Source: Burkholderia territorii
Lineage (GTDB): Bacteria; Pseudomonadota; Gammaproteobacteria; Burkholderiales; Burkholderiaceae
Direction of reading: 5' to 3'
DNA length: 64,000 nt
Assembly (NCBI RefSeq): GCF_902833055.1
Contig: NZ_CADFEJ010000019.1
Span: 43,549 to 107,548 of the forward strand
The notes under the pieces were generated by a model. The model ran no database searches, was not told the origin of the DNA, and saw only the letters and a list, made by a program, of their open reading frames with translations. The position numbers and the translations under genes were made by a program. Positions 35,528-44,766 of the stretch are shown in pieces. Within the stretch, counting starts at the first letter, position 1, and the number at the start of each line of letters is the position of its first letter.

Positions 35528-35967
35528 ACGCGCGCCCCTTCCCGCCGTCGCGCCGTCGCGGCCAACGCGGCGCGACGATCGTCGAATTCGCGCTGATCGC
35601 ATCGATCCTGATCACGTTACTGATCGGCATCTTCGAATTCGGGCGCGTGCTGTTTTACTGGAACACCGCGACCGAGGCCATCCGGCTCGGCGCGCGCACG
35701 GCGATCGTCTGCGACGTGAACGCGGCCGGCGTCGTGAAGCGCGTGAAGTCGCTGATGCCGATGCTGTCGAACGCGAACGTGTCGGTGAGCTACATCCCGT
35801 CAGGCTGCGACGTGAGCTCCTGCTCGTTCGTGACTGTCAGCATCACCAACGTCACGGTCAGAACGATGATTCCGATTGCCAACGTGACCCTCACGATGCC
35901 GCCGTTCACGACGACGCTGTCGCGGGAAAGCCTGAATTCATCGACGGGCGGCGCCGCCTGCCAATAA
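35524..35967 (+). CDS. tadF: TadE/TadF-like pseudopilin
   Basis: 147 residues; the start lies inside the preceding stop (ATGA). The N-terminal RG-ATIVEFALIASILITLL with Glu5 and IFEFGRVLFYWNTATEAIRL identify a second TadE-family pseudopilin. The mature domain holds three or more Cys (VCDVNAAG, GCDVSSC) that could form disulfides. The TadF name is positional; the sequence is equally close to TadE. Confidence 0.85.
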   Translation: MNARPFPPSRRRGQRGATIVEFALIASILITLLIGIFEFGRVLFYWNTATEAIRLGARTAIVCDVNAAGVVKRVKSLMPMLSNANVSVSYIPSGCDVSSCSFVTVSITNVTVRTMIPIANVTLTMPPFTTTLSRESLNSSTGGAACQ

Positions 35968-35988
35968 TCGAACCGACGAGGCACAGTC

Positions 35989-37197
35989 ATGATCAATATC
36001 CTCGTAGCTGCCGACGATACCGCCCGGCTCACGGAGATCGCGCGCCTGGTCAGCGGCAGCGGGCACTACCGTGTGACACGCGCACATGGACGGCCGTCCC
36101 AGATCGAGCATCGAACGGACGGACTCGATTCATTCGACATCCTGCTGATCGACGGTGCGACCAGCGATGCCGTCGAGCTGTCGGCGCTCGAGCGGCTCTG
36201 CCGGCTGCATCCGGGCCTGACCTGCATCCTGGTGACGGCCGATGCGGCGCCCAACATCCTGCTGGACGCGATGCGCGCCGGTGCGCGCGACGTGCTGCAG
36301 TGGCCGATCGACCCCGCGGCGCTCGCCCGTGCGCTCGAGCGGGCCGCCGCGCAAAGCACGCGGCGCGACGGCGACGATACGCGTTTCGTATCCTTCATGT
36401 CGTGCAAGGGCGGCGCGGGCACGAGCTTCGCCGCGAGCAACGTCGCGTACGAAATCGCTGAAACCCACAAGCGCCGCGTGCTGCTGGTCGATCTGAACCA
36501 GCAGTTCGCGGATGCCGCGTTCCTCGTCAGCGACGAGACGCCGCCGTCGACGCTGCCGCAGCTGTGTGCGCAGCTCGAACGGCTCGACGGCGCGTTTCTC
36601 GACGCGAGCGTCGCGCACGTGACTCCGACCTTCCACGTGCTGGCTGGCGCGGGCGACCCGGTCAAGGCTGCCGAGATGCGCGAGGATGCGCTCGAATGGA
36701 TCCTCGGCGTCGCGGCGCCGCGCTACGACTTCGTGATCGTCGACATCGGCGTGAGCATCAATCCGTTGTCGATGATCGCGCTGGATCGCAGCGACCAGAT
36801 CCAGCTCGTGCTTCAGCCGTCGATGCCGCACGTGCGTGCCGGGCGCCGGCTGCTGGAGATCCTCGTGTCGCTCGGCTACCCGATCGACCAGATGCGCCTG
36901 GTCGTGAATCGGATGACGCGCGCGACCGAACGTACGCGCACCGCGCTCGAGGAAGTGCTCGGCCTGCACGCGAGCAGCACGATACCCGACGACGCCGATA
37001 CCGTGCGCGAGGCGCTCGACCAGGGGCATCCGGTCTCGCGCGTTGCACGCGGCGCCGCCGTCACGCGCGCGTTGCAGGCCTGCGCGAAGCAGATCGTCGA
37101 AGGGGACGTGCGCACCCGCCACGATGCGTCCAGCAGCGAACCGTTGATGTCACGGCTGTTCGGCCGCAAGGCCACGCCTAAGCTCAAGTCCATGTGA
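35989..37197 (+). CDS. cpaE: Tad pilus localisation ATPase TadZ/CpaE
   Basis: 402 residues. An atypical receiver-like N-terminal domain (FDILLIDGATSDAVELSALE) precedes a ParA/MinD-type ATPase. The deviant Walker A is FMSCKGGAGTSFAASNVA: the signature lysine KGG is kept, but the usual terminal GKT is GTS. Walker B-like VIVDIGVS and a VNR motif (VVNRMTRATERTRT) follow. TadZ/CpaE marks the pole or site of pilus assembly and recruits TadA. The loss of the P-loop lysine suggests altered or absent hydrolysis, as in some TadZ proteins. Confidence 0.9.
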   Translation: MINILVAADDTARLTEIARLVSGSGHYRVTRAHGRPSQIEHRTDGLDSFDILLIDGATSDAVELSALERLCRLHPGLTCILVTADAAPNILLDAMRAGARDVLQWPIDPAALARALERAAAQSTRRDGDDTRFVSFMSCKGGAGTSFAASNVAYEIAETHKRRVLLVDLNQQFADAAFLVSDETPPSTLPQLCAQLERLDGAFLDASVAHVTPTFHVLAGAGDPVKAAEMREDALEWILGVAAPRYDFVIVDIGVSINPLSMIALDRSDQIQLVLQPSMPHVRAGRRLLEILVSLGYPIDQMRLVVNRMTRATERTRTALEEVLGLHASSTIPDDADTVREALDQGHPVSRVARGAAVTRALQACAKQIVEGDVRTRHDASSSEPLMSRLFGRKATPKLKSM

Positions 37198-37216
37198 ATC
37201 TTTCGGGGAAACCATC

Positions 37217-38584
37217 ATGTCATTGCGCGAACAGATGTCCTTGTACCGGACGCAGCCGGCGGCGACGGGCACCGAACCGGCAGGCGCGACGCATTCGTCG
37301 GTGCGCGACGCGTACCAGAAGCTGCGCCGTGAAATTCACCTGGCGGTGCTCGAACGCGTCGAGCTGGAGCGCCTGTCGCGCCTGCCGCAGGAACAGGTGC
37401 GGCAGGAAATCGCGGCGCTGATCACGCGCATCCTCGACGAGGAGCGCCTGCCCGCGAACGACATCGAGCGGCGCCAGCTCGTGATCGACGTGTACGACGA
37501 AATGTTCGGTTTCGGCCCGCTCGAGGCACTGCTGCGCGACCCCGGCATCTCCGACATACTCGTGAACACGTACCGGCAGGTCTACGTCGAGCGTGCCGGC
37601 CAGCTCGAACTGACCGACGTGACGTTCTACGACGACGCGCACCTGATGAAGGTGATCGAGAAGATCGTGTCGCGCGTCGGGCGCCGCATCGACGAATCGA
37701 CCCCGATGGTCGACGCGCGGCTGCCCGACGGCTCGCGTGTGAACGCGATCATTCCGCCGTCGGCGATCGACGGCCCGCTGATGTCGATCCGGCGTTTCGC
37801 GGTCAATCCGCTCAAGATGGACGACCTCGTGAATTTTCAGAGTCTCACGCCGCCGATGGCGGAGTTGCTCGACGCGCTGGCCAGGGCGAAAGTGAACGTG
37901 CTCGTGTCGGGCGGGACGGGCAGCGGGAAGACCACGTTGCTCAACATCCTGTCGGGTTTCATCCCGCGATCGGAGCGGATCGTGACGATCGAGGATGCGG
38001 CGGAGCTGCAACTGCAGCAGCCGCACGTGCTGCGGCTCGAAACACGGCCGCCGAACATCGAGGGCAAGGGGGAGATCACGCAGCGCACGCTCGTGCGCAA
38101 CGCGCTGCGGATGCGCCCGGACCGGATCATCCTCGGCGAAGTGCGCGGCGCGGAAGCGCTCGACATGTTGAACGCGATGAACACCGGCCACGAAGGCTCG
38201 CTCGCGACGATCCACGCGAACACGCCGCGCGACGCGCTCACGCGCCTCGAGAACATGATCAGCGTGGGCGGGCTGACGCTGCCGCCGAAGACGATGCGCC
38301 AGCAGATCGCGTCGGCGATCTCGGTGGTGGTCCAGGCGACGCGGCTCACCGACGGCAAGCGCAAGATCGTCAGCATCCAGGAGCTGACCGGGATGGAAGG
38401 CGACATCATCAACATGCAGGAGATCTTCACGTTCAAGCGCACCGGCATGGATCGCGACGGCACGGTGCGCGGACACTTCTGCGCGACCGGCGTGCGGCCG
38501 AAGTTCGCCGAGCGGCTGCAGGCATTCGGCATCGACCTGCCGGATTCGCTGTACGACCCGGCGCAGCGTTACGAGACGAAGTGA
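37217..38584 (+). CDS. cpaF: Tad secretion ATPase TadA/CpaF
   Basis: 455 residues. The type II/IV secretion ATPase signatures are complete: VYDEMFGFGPLEALLRDPGI in the N-terminal domain, Walker A SGGTGSGKTTLLN, Asp box IVTIEDAAELQL, Walker B RPDRIILGEVRGAEALDML, and His box GHEGSLATIHANTPRDAL. It powers pilus extension, and in Tad systems possibly also retraction, as a hexamer at the inner-membrane base. It starts 19 bases after cpaE. Confidence 0.95.
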   Translation: MSLREQMSLYRTQPAATGTEPAGATHSSVRDAYQKLRREIHLAVLERVELERLSRLPQEQVRQEIAALITRILDEERLPANDIERRQLVIDVYDEMFGFGPLEALLRDPGISDILVNTYRQVYVERAGQLELTDVTFYDDAHLMKVIEKIVSRVGRRIDESTPMVDARLPDGSRVNAIIPPSAIDGPLMSIRRFAVNPLKMDDLVNFQSLTPPMAELLDALARAKVNVLVSGGTGSGKTTLLNILSGFIPRSERIVTIEDAAELQLQQPHVLRLETRPPNIEGKGEITQRTLVRNALRMRPDRIILGEVRGAEALDMLNAMNTGHEGSLATIHANTPRDALTRLENMISVGGLTLPPKTMRQQIASAISVVVQATRLTDGKRKIVSIQELTGMEGDIINMQEIFTFKRTGMDRDGTVRGHFCATGVRPKFAERLQAFGIDLPDSLYDPAQRYETK

Positions 38585-38615
38585 CGACGCGCGCGTCTGA
38601 CTCCGGGGAGGCCTC

Positions 38616-39593
38616 ATGGACTCGATATTCTATGGTTTTGTGATTCTCACCTTCGTGGCAGTCGTGCTCGCGATCGAAGGCGTCTATCAATGGTGGAACA
38701 CGCGCCACGGCGCCGCGGCACGGCGGATCGAGTCGCGGCTGCGCGCGATGTCGGCCGGCGGCAACGTGCAGCAGGAGCGGCTGTCGATTCTCAAGAAGCG
38801 GATGCTCGACGAGTCGAAACCGTTCGACCGGCTGCTGCTGCGCGTGCCGCGCGTGCAGTCGGTGGATCTCATGCTGCAGCAATCGGGGCTCGACTGGACG
38901 GTGGCGAAGCTCGTCGTGTACAGCGCGGTGTTGCCGGTGACGGCGATGCTCATCCTGTTGCTCACGCCGTTGCCGCTGATCGTCGCGGTGCCGATCGCGC
39001 TGCTGAGCGCATGCCTGCCGATGATGTACGTGATGCGCCATCGCAACCGGCGGATGCTCAAGCTCGAGCGCCAACTGCCGGATGTCTGCGACATGATTGC
39101 GCGCGCGCTGCGCTCCGGCCACTCCTTCACGAGCGCGCTCGGGATGGTCGGCGAGGAGTTTCCCGATCCGATGGGCGGTGAATTCCGGATCACGTTCGAC
39201 GAGATCAACTACGGCGTATCGCTGCACGATGCGCTGGTGAACCTCGCGACGCGCGTGCCGGCCCACGACCTGCGCTACTTCGTGATCGCGGTGCTGATCC
39301 AGCGCGAGACCGGCGGCAACCTGGCGGAGCTGCTCGACAGCATCGCATCGCTGGTTCGCGAGCGCTTCAAGCTGTTCGACAAGGTCCGCGTGCTGTCGGC
39401 GGAAGGGCGGCTGTCGGCCTGGATCCTCGGGCTGCTGCCGTTCGGTACCGCGGGCATGATGGCGGTGCTGAACCGGGAGTTTCTGTCGGTGCTCTGGCAG
39501 GATCCTGCCGGCGTCAAGATGGTCGGCGTGATGCTGGCGTCGATGGTGTCCGGCATGCTGTGGATTCGCCGCATCATCCGGATTCGCGTCTGA
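38616..39593 (+). CDS. tadB: Tad inner-membrane platform protein TadB
   Basis: 325 residues with GGGGAGG upstream. T2SS-F domain: DVCDMIARALRSGHSFTSAL, FRITFDEINYGVSLHDALVN, FVIAVLIQRETGGNLAELLD, with membrane helices at the N-terminus, at about 105-145 and at the C-terminus. It pairs with TadC as the platform that couples TadA to the pilus. Gene order cpaF-tadB-tadC is canonical. Confidence 0.94.
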   Translation: MDSIFYGFVILTFVAVVLAIEGVYQWWNTRHGAAARRIESRLRAMSAGGNVQQERLSILKKRMLDESKPFDRLLLRVPRVQSVDLMLQQSGLDWTVAKLVVYSAVLPVTAMLILLLTPLPLIVAVPIALLSACLPMMYVMRHRNRRMLKLERQLPDVCDMIARALRSGHSFTSALGMVGEEFPDPMGGEFRITFDEINYGVSLHDALVNLATRVPAHDLRYFVIAVLIQRETGGNLAELLDSIASLVRERFKLFDKVRVLSAEGRLSAWILGLLPFGTAGMMAVLNREFLSVLWQDPAGVKMVGVMLASMVSGMLWIRRIIRIRV

Positions 39594-39631
39594 CGCGTGT
39601 CTCAGGCTTCACGAACCGATTCGAGGCTGTC

Positions 39632-40606
39632 ATGCAAAACCTGAGCGTAGTACATACCGTGATGCTGGCCGGCTTGTTCGTCTTCGTCGCCGGCGGCGTG
39701 CTGGCCGCGATGCTGCTGTTTGCGCCGCGCAACATGGAGCGCCGGATTCAGCAGGCGAGCGGCGCAAGCATGGGCATCGCCGCCGGTGCGGACGAAGGCG
39801 GCGAGCAGACATCGCGATGGGTCGCGAAGCTCGTCGAACTGTCGCAACCGATTTCCCGATTGTCGGTGCCGCAGGAGGGCTGGGAGAATTCACCGCTGCG
39901 GATCCGGATGATGAATGCCGGCTGGCGCGATCCGAGCGCAGGCGCGCTGTACTTCGCGGCGAAGACGGTACTCGCGCTGGCGTTGCCCGGCGCCGCGCTG
40001 CTGGCGCTCGCCACGACCCGGCTCGCGGATCAACGCATGCTGCTGTCGTTCATTCTCGTCGCGCTCGCCGGGATCGGCTACTACGTGCCGAACGTGGTCC
40101 TGAGGCGGCGGATCGCGACTCGTCAGCGGGTGATCTTCGAGGACTTTCCCGATGCACTCGACTTGCTGACCGTATGCGTGGAAGCCGGGCTCGGGCTCGA
40201 TGCGGCGCTGATGCGGGTGAGCGAGGAATTGCGCTTTCGCAGTGAAGTGGTCGCGAGCGAGCTCGACCTGCTGCTGCTCGAGATGCGCTCCGGGTTCACG
40301 AAGGAAACCGCGCTGCGCAATCTGGCACTTCGGACCGGTGTAGAGGATATCGAATCGTTCTGCGCGATGCTGATCCAGGCCGATCGCTTCGGTACGAGCA
40401 TCGCGGAATCGTTGCGCGTGCTGTCCGACATGCTGCGCACGCGGCGGCGGATGCGCGCCGAGGAACGTGCCGCGAAGATCGCGCTGAAGCTGCTGTTCCC
40501 GCTGATCTTCTGCATTTTCCCGGCGCTGATGTGCGTGTTGCTCGGGCCGGCGATGATTCACGTGTATCGCGTGCTGCTGCCGACCTTCACCGGTATCGGG
40601 CAGTAA
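39632..40606 (+). CDS. tadC: Tad inner-membrane platform protein TadC
   Basis: 324 residues from ATG 39632, chosen for its GAGG and for placing the first membrane helix at residues 8-32. T2SS-F domain: FPDALDLLTVCVEAGLGLDA, FRSEVVASELDLLLLEMRSG, FCAMLIQADRFGTSIAESLR, then terminal helices (KLLFPLIFCIFPALMCVLLG). It is the last tad gene seen here. No TadD-type TPR protein follows, so the locus ends here or that protein is encoded elsewhere. Confidence 0.94.
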   Translation: MQNLSVVHTVMLAGLFVFVAGGVLAAMLLFAPRNMERRIQQASGASMGIAAGADEGGEQTSRWVAKLVELSQPISRLSVPQEGWENSPLRIRMMNAGWRDPSAGALYFAAKTVLALALPGAALLALATTRLADQRMLLSFILVALAGIGYYVPNVVLRRRIATRQRVIFEDFPDALDLLTVCVEAGLGLDAALMRVSEELRFRSEVVASELDLLLLEMRSGFTKETALRNLALRTGVEDIESFCAMLIQADRFGTSIAESLRVLSDMLRTRRRMRAEERAAKIALKLLFPLIFCIFPALMCVLLGPAMIHVYRVLLPTFTGIGQ

Positions 40607-41081
40607 GCCGCCGCGAGGAATGACCGCGCGAACCGGATGTACGTGCCGACCGGCCATCGCGGGCCGATACGGTCACCGTCTTCATGGGAGGCTCCTTCTC
40701 CCCCCGGGCGGCGTCGCGAGACAGATCGATCATAGCGGCGTCAGTGCAACCCGGACCCATGGTCGATCATGGAGACAGCCGTAGTCCACCGCCCGCGCGG
40801 GTGGCCCCCTACGGCTAACTTCGAATGCAGTCGGGGCGGCGCGTCGGCGCGTCCGCGCATGTGCCTCCGCCGAAGGGAAGCGACGCGCTGGCGAGCCCGT
40901 GTCCGCTGACGCACCGGATGCCGATCGACAGCCACAAGAGCCTGTATGAATGGAATGCGGCGAGTGCGAAGTCGGTGAGTGACCGGCTCGAATGCAGTTC
41001 ACCGCGCGGCAACGACGATCCGACGTGCAGCTTCACTCCAGCGGCGCGGGCGGCCAAACACGTCGCGCGCCGGTTCTTCGT
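40607..41081. other. Convergent intergenic region between tadC and the catabolic operon
   Basis: About 475 bases between two converging operons. A short inverted repeat (CCACC 40786-40790 with GGTGG 40800-40804, around the palindrome CCCGCGCGGG) is present without a T-run. I found no other terminator and no credible gene; frames here have no family resemblance. Confidence 0.4.
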
Positions 41082-42041
41082 CTACTGAAAGTGGTGTACG
41101 TACCGCAGCACCATCCGCGAACCCTGCGGCCGGTTGCGCGCATGCACCTCGAAATACGCGTTGAACATCAGGTGATCCTGCGGCGAGAAGCTGACCATGG
41201 CACCGGGCCCGATTCCGAGTACGGCTTCCCGCGTACCGGATACCGCCTGCCCGTTGACCTTCATGTCGGTGGTCTGGCGTAGCCAGTAGCCGTTGATACC
41301 GAGCCGCAGCCCGGGCCGCACTTCGTACTCGGTCGCGAAGTTCGCATGAACGGCCTGGCCGGCCTGCGTCGACGTCACGTCCGGTCCGAGCGCGGTCGCC
41401 GGTTCGTGATTGGCCGCATTCCACAAATAGTGCAGGCGCCACGATACGGTCCACTTCGGCGTGATCCAGAACGTCGCTGCCCAGTACGGATCGAACGACC
41501 AGAAATGGCTGCCTGGATTGATCGCGCGTGCCGGATCGTATGCGCCGGTCGGCGCGATGAACTGGAATTCCACTCGCTGCGCGAAGCGCGGCCCTTGCGC
41601 GCCCATCACCGGATCGAACTGAATGAACGGGCCGACCAGCAGGTCGCCGAACCCGGCTCGCGAATTCAGCGCGACATTCCCGATGCCGTCGTTCGTATGC
41701 ACCGAGGCCACCCACGGCAGGATCACGTCGAGCCCGGGATGCATGCCGCCGAACGTCAGCGGCGACTGATAGACGAGCTGGCTCAGCCCTGCGAACAGAT
41801 CGATGTCCTGCTTCGGCAGCCCGACCTTGTTGCCGGCATTGTCGTCGATGCGCCCGGCCGTGTAGTACTCGAGATACTGCGTGCCGTACCAGCCGGAGCC
41901 GGCCGGCGGCAGCCCGTCGAGGAAGCTGGTCATCCCCAGGTTGATAGACGGCAGGTCGGTCGCATGCGCGGGCGCGTGCGCGGCCAGGCCGATGAACACG
42001 AGACCTGCGATCGCAAGCATGCGAGAGCCGAATTTCATCAT
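41082..42041 (-). CDS. Outer-membrane MetA-pathway/SphA-type channel for aromatics
   Basis: 319 residues from ATG 42041, five bases after a strong AGGAGG; ATG 42038 or GTG 42047 are alternatives. A signal peptide ends near AHAPAHA. The mature protein is beta-barrel-like with alternating aromatic residues and an aromatic C-terminus (RYVHHFQ), and has the phenol MetA-degradation family pattern (NLGMTSFLDGLPPAGSGWYG, FQFIAPTGAYDPARAINPG, WSFDPYWAATFWITPKWTVS). Such proteins are thought to admit hydrophobic aromatics. It is the last gene of the FMO operon, 33 bases after the flavin reductase, which supports an uptake role for that pathway's substrate. Confidence 0.82.
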   Translation of the reverse strand: MMKFGSRMLAIAGLVFIGLAAHAPAHATDLPSINLGMTSFLDGLPPAGSGWYGTQYLEYYTAGRIDDNAGNKVGLPKQDIDLFAGLSQLVYQSPLTFGGMHPGLDVILPWVASVHTNDGIGNVALNSRAGFGDLLVGPFIQFDPVMGAQGPRFAQRVEFQFIAPTGAYDPARAINPGSHFWSFDPYWAATFWITPKWTVSWRLHYLWNAANHEPATALGPDVTSTQAGQAVHANFATEYEVRPGLRLGINGYWLRQTTDMKVNGQAVSGTREAVLGIGPGAMVSFSPQDHLMFNAYFEVHARNRPQGSRMVLRYVHHFQ

Positions 42042-42074
42042 CACCACCTCCTGTATATTTATTTGTATAACTAA

Positions 42075-42602
42075 TCAAACAGCTCGAAAAAGATCGGGAT
42101 GATCGGAGATTGCGCGATACTGGCCCGCATGGAATACGAGCGGGGCCTTTCCGAACGTGGCGAACTGCTCGATCTGCCCGATGAACAGCAGATGGTCGCC
42201 GCCTTCGTAATGGCCGATGTTGCGGCACACGAACCGCGCGCTCGCGCCGTCGAGACAGGGCACGCCGCCCGCATCGGCGTCCGCGTGCGGAACACCGTCG
42301 AACTTGTCGGCGCGCGGTGTCGCGAAGCGGCGCGACAGCTCGATCTGGTCGTGCGCGAGGACATTGATCGCAAAGTGCGTGGCCGCGACGAAGTCCGGAC
42401 GGCTCGGCGCGACCTTGCGCAGGCTCCACAGCACGAGTGGCGGGTCCAGCGACAGCGACGAAAACGAATTGGCGGTGAGGCCGACCTTGCGACCGTCCGG
42501 CGAACGCGTCGTGATCACGGTAACGCCGGTCGGAAACTGGCCGAACGCTGCACGCAGTTGCTGCGGGTCGTGCGCCGGATTGCAGGTAGCAGCGGTATCC
42601 AT
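42075..42602 (-). CDS. Flavin reductase partner of the FMO (StyB/IifD/HpaC-like)
   Basis: 175 residues from ATG 42602. Flavin-reductase-like split-barrel domain: LRAAFGQFPTGVTVITTRSP, VGLTANSFSSLSLDPPLVLW, FAINVLAHDQIELSRRFA and a late GDHLLFIGQIEQF. It would reduce FAD or FMN with NAD(P)H and supply free FADH2 to the two-component monooxygenase encoded five bases upstream. It corresponds to StyB or IifD in styrene and indole oxygenase systems. Confidence 0.9.
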   Translation of the reverse strand: MDTAATCNPAHDPQQLRAAFGQFPTGVTVITTRSPDGRKVGLTANSFSSLSLDPPLVLWSLRKVAPSRPDFVAATHFAINVLAHDQIELSRRFATPRADKFDGVPHADADAGGVPCLDGASARFVCRNIGHYEGGDHLLFIGQIEQFATFGKAPLVFHAGQYRAISDHPDLFRAV

Positions 42603-42607
42603 GTCGG

Positions 42608-43846
42608 TTACTCCGAGCGTGCGGCGTGTTCGCGGATCAGCGCCGCGCAGGCCGACGGCTCGAACCACCACGGCGCGAACTGGCGCGGATCGTCGAAGCC
42701 GTTGACGAGCGTCGCGGCGAGCGACGGCAGCTGGCCGGCGGCACCGAGCAGCTCGAGAATGTGCGGCGGCGGCGGGGTGAGCAGCGAGTTGGTCCAGCGC
42801 ACGACGTGCTGCGCGTAAGCCCAGTAGCGTTCGAACGTGTCGTGCATCCAGCCTTCGTCGAACGGTTCGGCTTCGCGTGCGAGGATTGCGTCGCCGTATA
42901 CCTTCGCGCATTTGGCCGCATTGTTCGAACCCTGGCCGGTGATCGGATCGTTGACGACCACCGCATCGGCCATGCCGAACACGGTGCGTCCCGACGGCAG
43001 GCGGAAGAACGGCTTGCGCACGGTTGGGGTGAAGCGCCCGGACAGCGTGCCGTTCGGATCGGTGAGCTCGACGTCGCGGCAGCGCTCGAATTCCCACGGC
43101 ACGTACTGCTGCAGGAACGACAGGCTGCGGTCGAGGTGCTGCTCGGGTGTCGTCACGTCGGCCCAGCAATCGAGCGGGCCGCCGGGGATCCCTTCGAACA
43201 CCATGATTTCGCACGGCCCCGTCGTCGTCAGTGCCGGAAACACGAAGTATTCGCCGACGCCGGGCAGAAGGTTGAAGCGTACGCGCGAATATGGCTGGCT
43301 CGGCGCCATGCCTTTCACGTAGGTGAGGGCAAGCGCGCGCTGCGGGCGCTCGAATGCGCTGCGTGCGTCGTCGCGGCCCAGCAGGTTCACGATTTCGCCC
43401 TTGCCGGCCGCGAGCAGCACGAGATCGTGGCTGCGCGCGAGGTCTTCGAGCTCCGGCACGCCGACGTCGCAGATACGCACGTCCGCGCCGCGGCGCCCGA
43501 TCGCGTCGAGCCAGTCGGCCATCTTCACGCGCTGATCGACCGATTGCGCGTAGCGCGTCAGCCGCGACGACCAGTCGATCGCCTTGCGGCCGTTGCCGGC
43601 CGGATGCGGCACCGCGATGCCGATGCCCTCCACGGACGGGCAAGCCTCTTCCCAGGTGTTCAGGCCGAGATCGCGTTCGATCTGAAGTGCGGTATGGAAC
43701 ATGCACTGGCTCGACATGACCTTGCCGGTGCGAATCTGTTGCGCGTCGCGGTTGGTCGCGAGTGTGACGTGATAGCCCTGGTCGAGCAGCGTGAAGGCGA
43801 GTTGCAGGCCGGACTGGCCGGCGCCGACGATGGCGATGCGTTTCAT
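42608..43846 (-). CDS. FAD-dependent monooxygenase of the styrene/indole oxygenase (StyA/IifC) type
   Basis: 412 residues, the length of StyA-type oxygenases. The N-terminal Rossmann motif is IAIVGAGQSGLQLAFTLL; other family features are GKVMSSQCMFHTALQIERDL, VLLAAGKGEIVNLL and GMADAVVVNDPITGQGSNNA (the second FAD-binding DxxxxxGQG). The reaction expected is epoxidation or hydroxylation of an aromatic vinyl or indole bond using FADH2 from the adjacent reductase. In indole operons (iif, ind) an FMO, a reductase, an SDR and an AraC regulator occur together, as here. Indole is the best guess; styrene or another vinyl-arene is possible. Confidence 0.88.
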   Translation of the reverse strand: MKRIAIVGAGQSGLQLAFTLLDQGYHVTLATNRDAQQIRTGKVMSSQCMFHTALQIERDLGLNTWEEACPSVEGIGIAVPHPAGNGRKAIDWSSRLTRYAQSVDQRVKMADWLDAIGRRGADVRICDVGVPELEDLARSHDLVLLAAGKGEIVNLLGRDDARSAFERPQRALALTYVKGMAPSQPYSRVRFNLLPGVGEYFVFPALTTTGPCEIMVFEGIPGGPLDCWADVTTPEQHLDRSLSFLQQYVPWEFERCRDVELTDPNGTLSGRFTPTVRKPFFRLPSGRTVFGMADAVVVNDPITGQGSNNAAKCAKVYGDAILAREAEPFDEGWMHDTFERYWAYAQHVVRWTNSLLTPPPPHILELLGAAGQLPSLAATLVNGFDDPRQFAPWWFEPSACAALIREHAARSE

Positions 43847-43910
43847 GGTCGAATCCTTGGTAGAACGAATTACGTGAGTCGGACTATGGGGCGAACGAGT
43901 CGGATGACGA

Positions 43911-44699
43911 TTATTCGGCGAGTCGCGGAATTGCCGGCACCGCCTGCTCCGGGCCCATTGCGGAGTAGCCGCCGTCCACCGCGTAGTCGGCGCCCGTCAC
44001 GAAGCTCGCCGCGTCGCTGCACAGGAACGTGACGACCTGCGCGACTTCCGACGGGTCGCCCACGCGGCCGAGCAGATGAAACGGCGCGGCCACGCGATCG
44101 GTCTTCGCGCGGTCGCCGTGCGTGAGCTCGTCCATCACGCGCGACCACGTCCATCCCGGCGACACCGAGTTGACGCGAATCCGGTCGGCGGCGAGATCCA
44201 TCGCCATGCTGCGCGTGAGCTGGCGCATCGCAGCCTTCGAGGTCGGATAGAGCCAGCGGCCGGTCTGCGCGCATTGCGCGGAGATCGAACTGAAGTTGAC
44301 GATCGCACCGCCGCCGCGCCGAGTCAGGTGCGGATGAACGGCCTTTGCCAGCATCGCGGCCGACACGACGTTGACGTCCATCGCCGCGAGCCAGTCGTTG
44401 CGCGTGGCGTGGATCCCGTTGTCGACGTAACTGCAGGCCAGATTGATCAGCAAGTCGATCGCGCCGAAGCGTTCGGCGACTGCGGACACCGCGCGGTCGA
44501 TCGCGCGATCGTCGGTGATGTCGATCGCGATGAACATCCCGCGTTCGCCGAGCGAATCGGCGACGCGCGCGCCGTTTTCCGCATCGAGATCGAGGATCGC
44601 GACGCACGCGCCGGCACGGCTCAGGTCCTGCGCGACGGCGGCGCCGATCAGCGTGGCGCCGCCAGTGACGATCGCGACTTTGCCAGCAAGGGCAGTCAT
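43911..44699 (-). CDS. SDR-family oxidoreductase of the FMO operon (IifB-like)
   Basis: 262 residues, classical SDR. The cofactor motif is TGGATLIG (12-19); the usual NNAG is altered to NLAC (86-89); N110, S138/S140, Y151 and K155 (YPTSK) give the catalytic tetrad; DGGYSAMG closes the fold. D37 in ILDLDA suggests NAD(H) preference. It probably dehydrogenates the diol or ketol made after FMO attack, as IifB does in indole clusters. It ends 64 bases before the FMO start. Confidence 0.88.
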   Translation of the reverse strand: MTALAGKVAIVTGGATLIGAAVAQDLSRAGACVAILDLDAENGARVADSLGERGMFIAIDITDDRAIDRAVSAVAERFGAIDLLINLACSYVDNGIHATRNDWLAAMDVNVVSAAMLAKAVHPHLTRRGGGAIVNFSSISAQCAQTGRWLYPTSKAAMRQLTRSMAMDLAADRIRVNSVSPGWTWSRVMDELTHGDRAKTDRVAAPFHLLGRVGDPSEVAQVVTFLCSDAASFVTGADYAVDGGYSAMGPEQAVPAIPRLAE

Positions 44700-44766
44700 G
44701 GGGAGTCTCCTGGAATGATTGAGTGGCGGCGGCGCGCGTTGCGCGCACCGCCTGCGTATCGGTCGA

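Noticed and set aside
40825..41088. 87-codon frame in the tadC/outer-membrane protein gap
   Set aside because: No RBS, no family signal and overlap with the end of the opposite gene.
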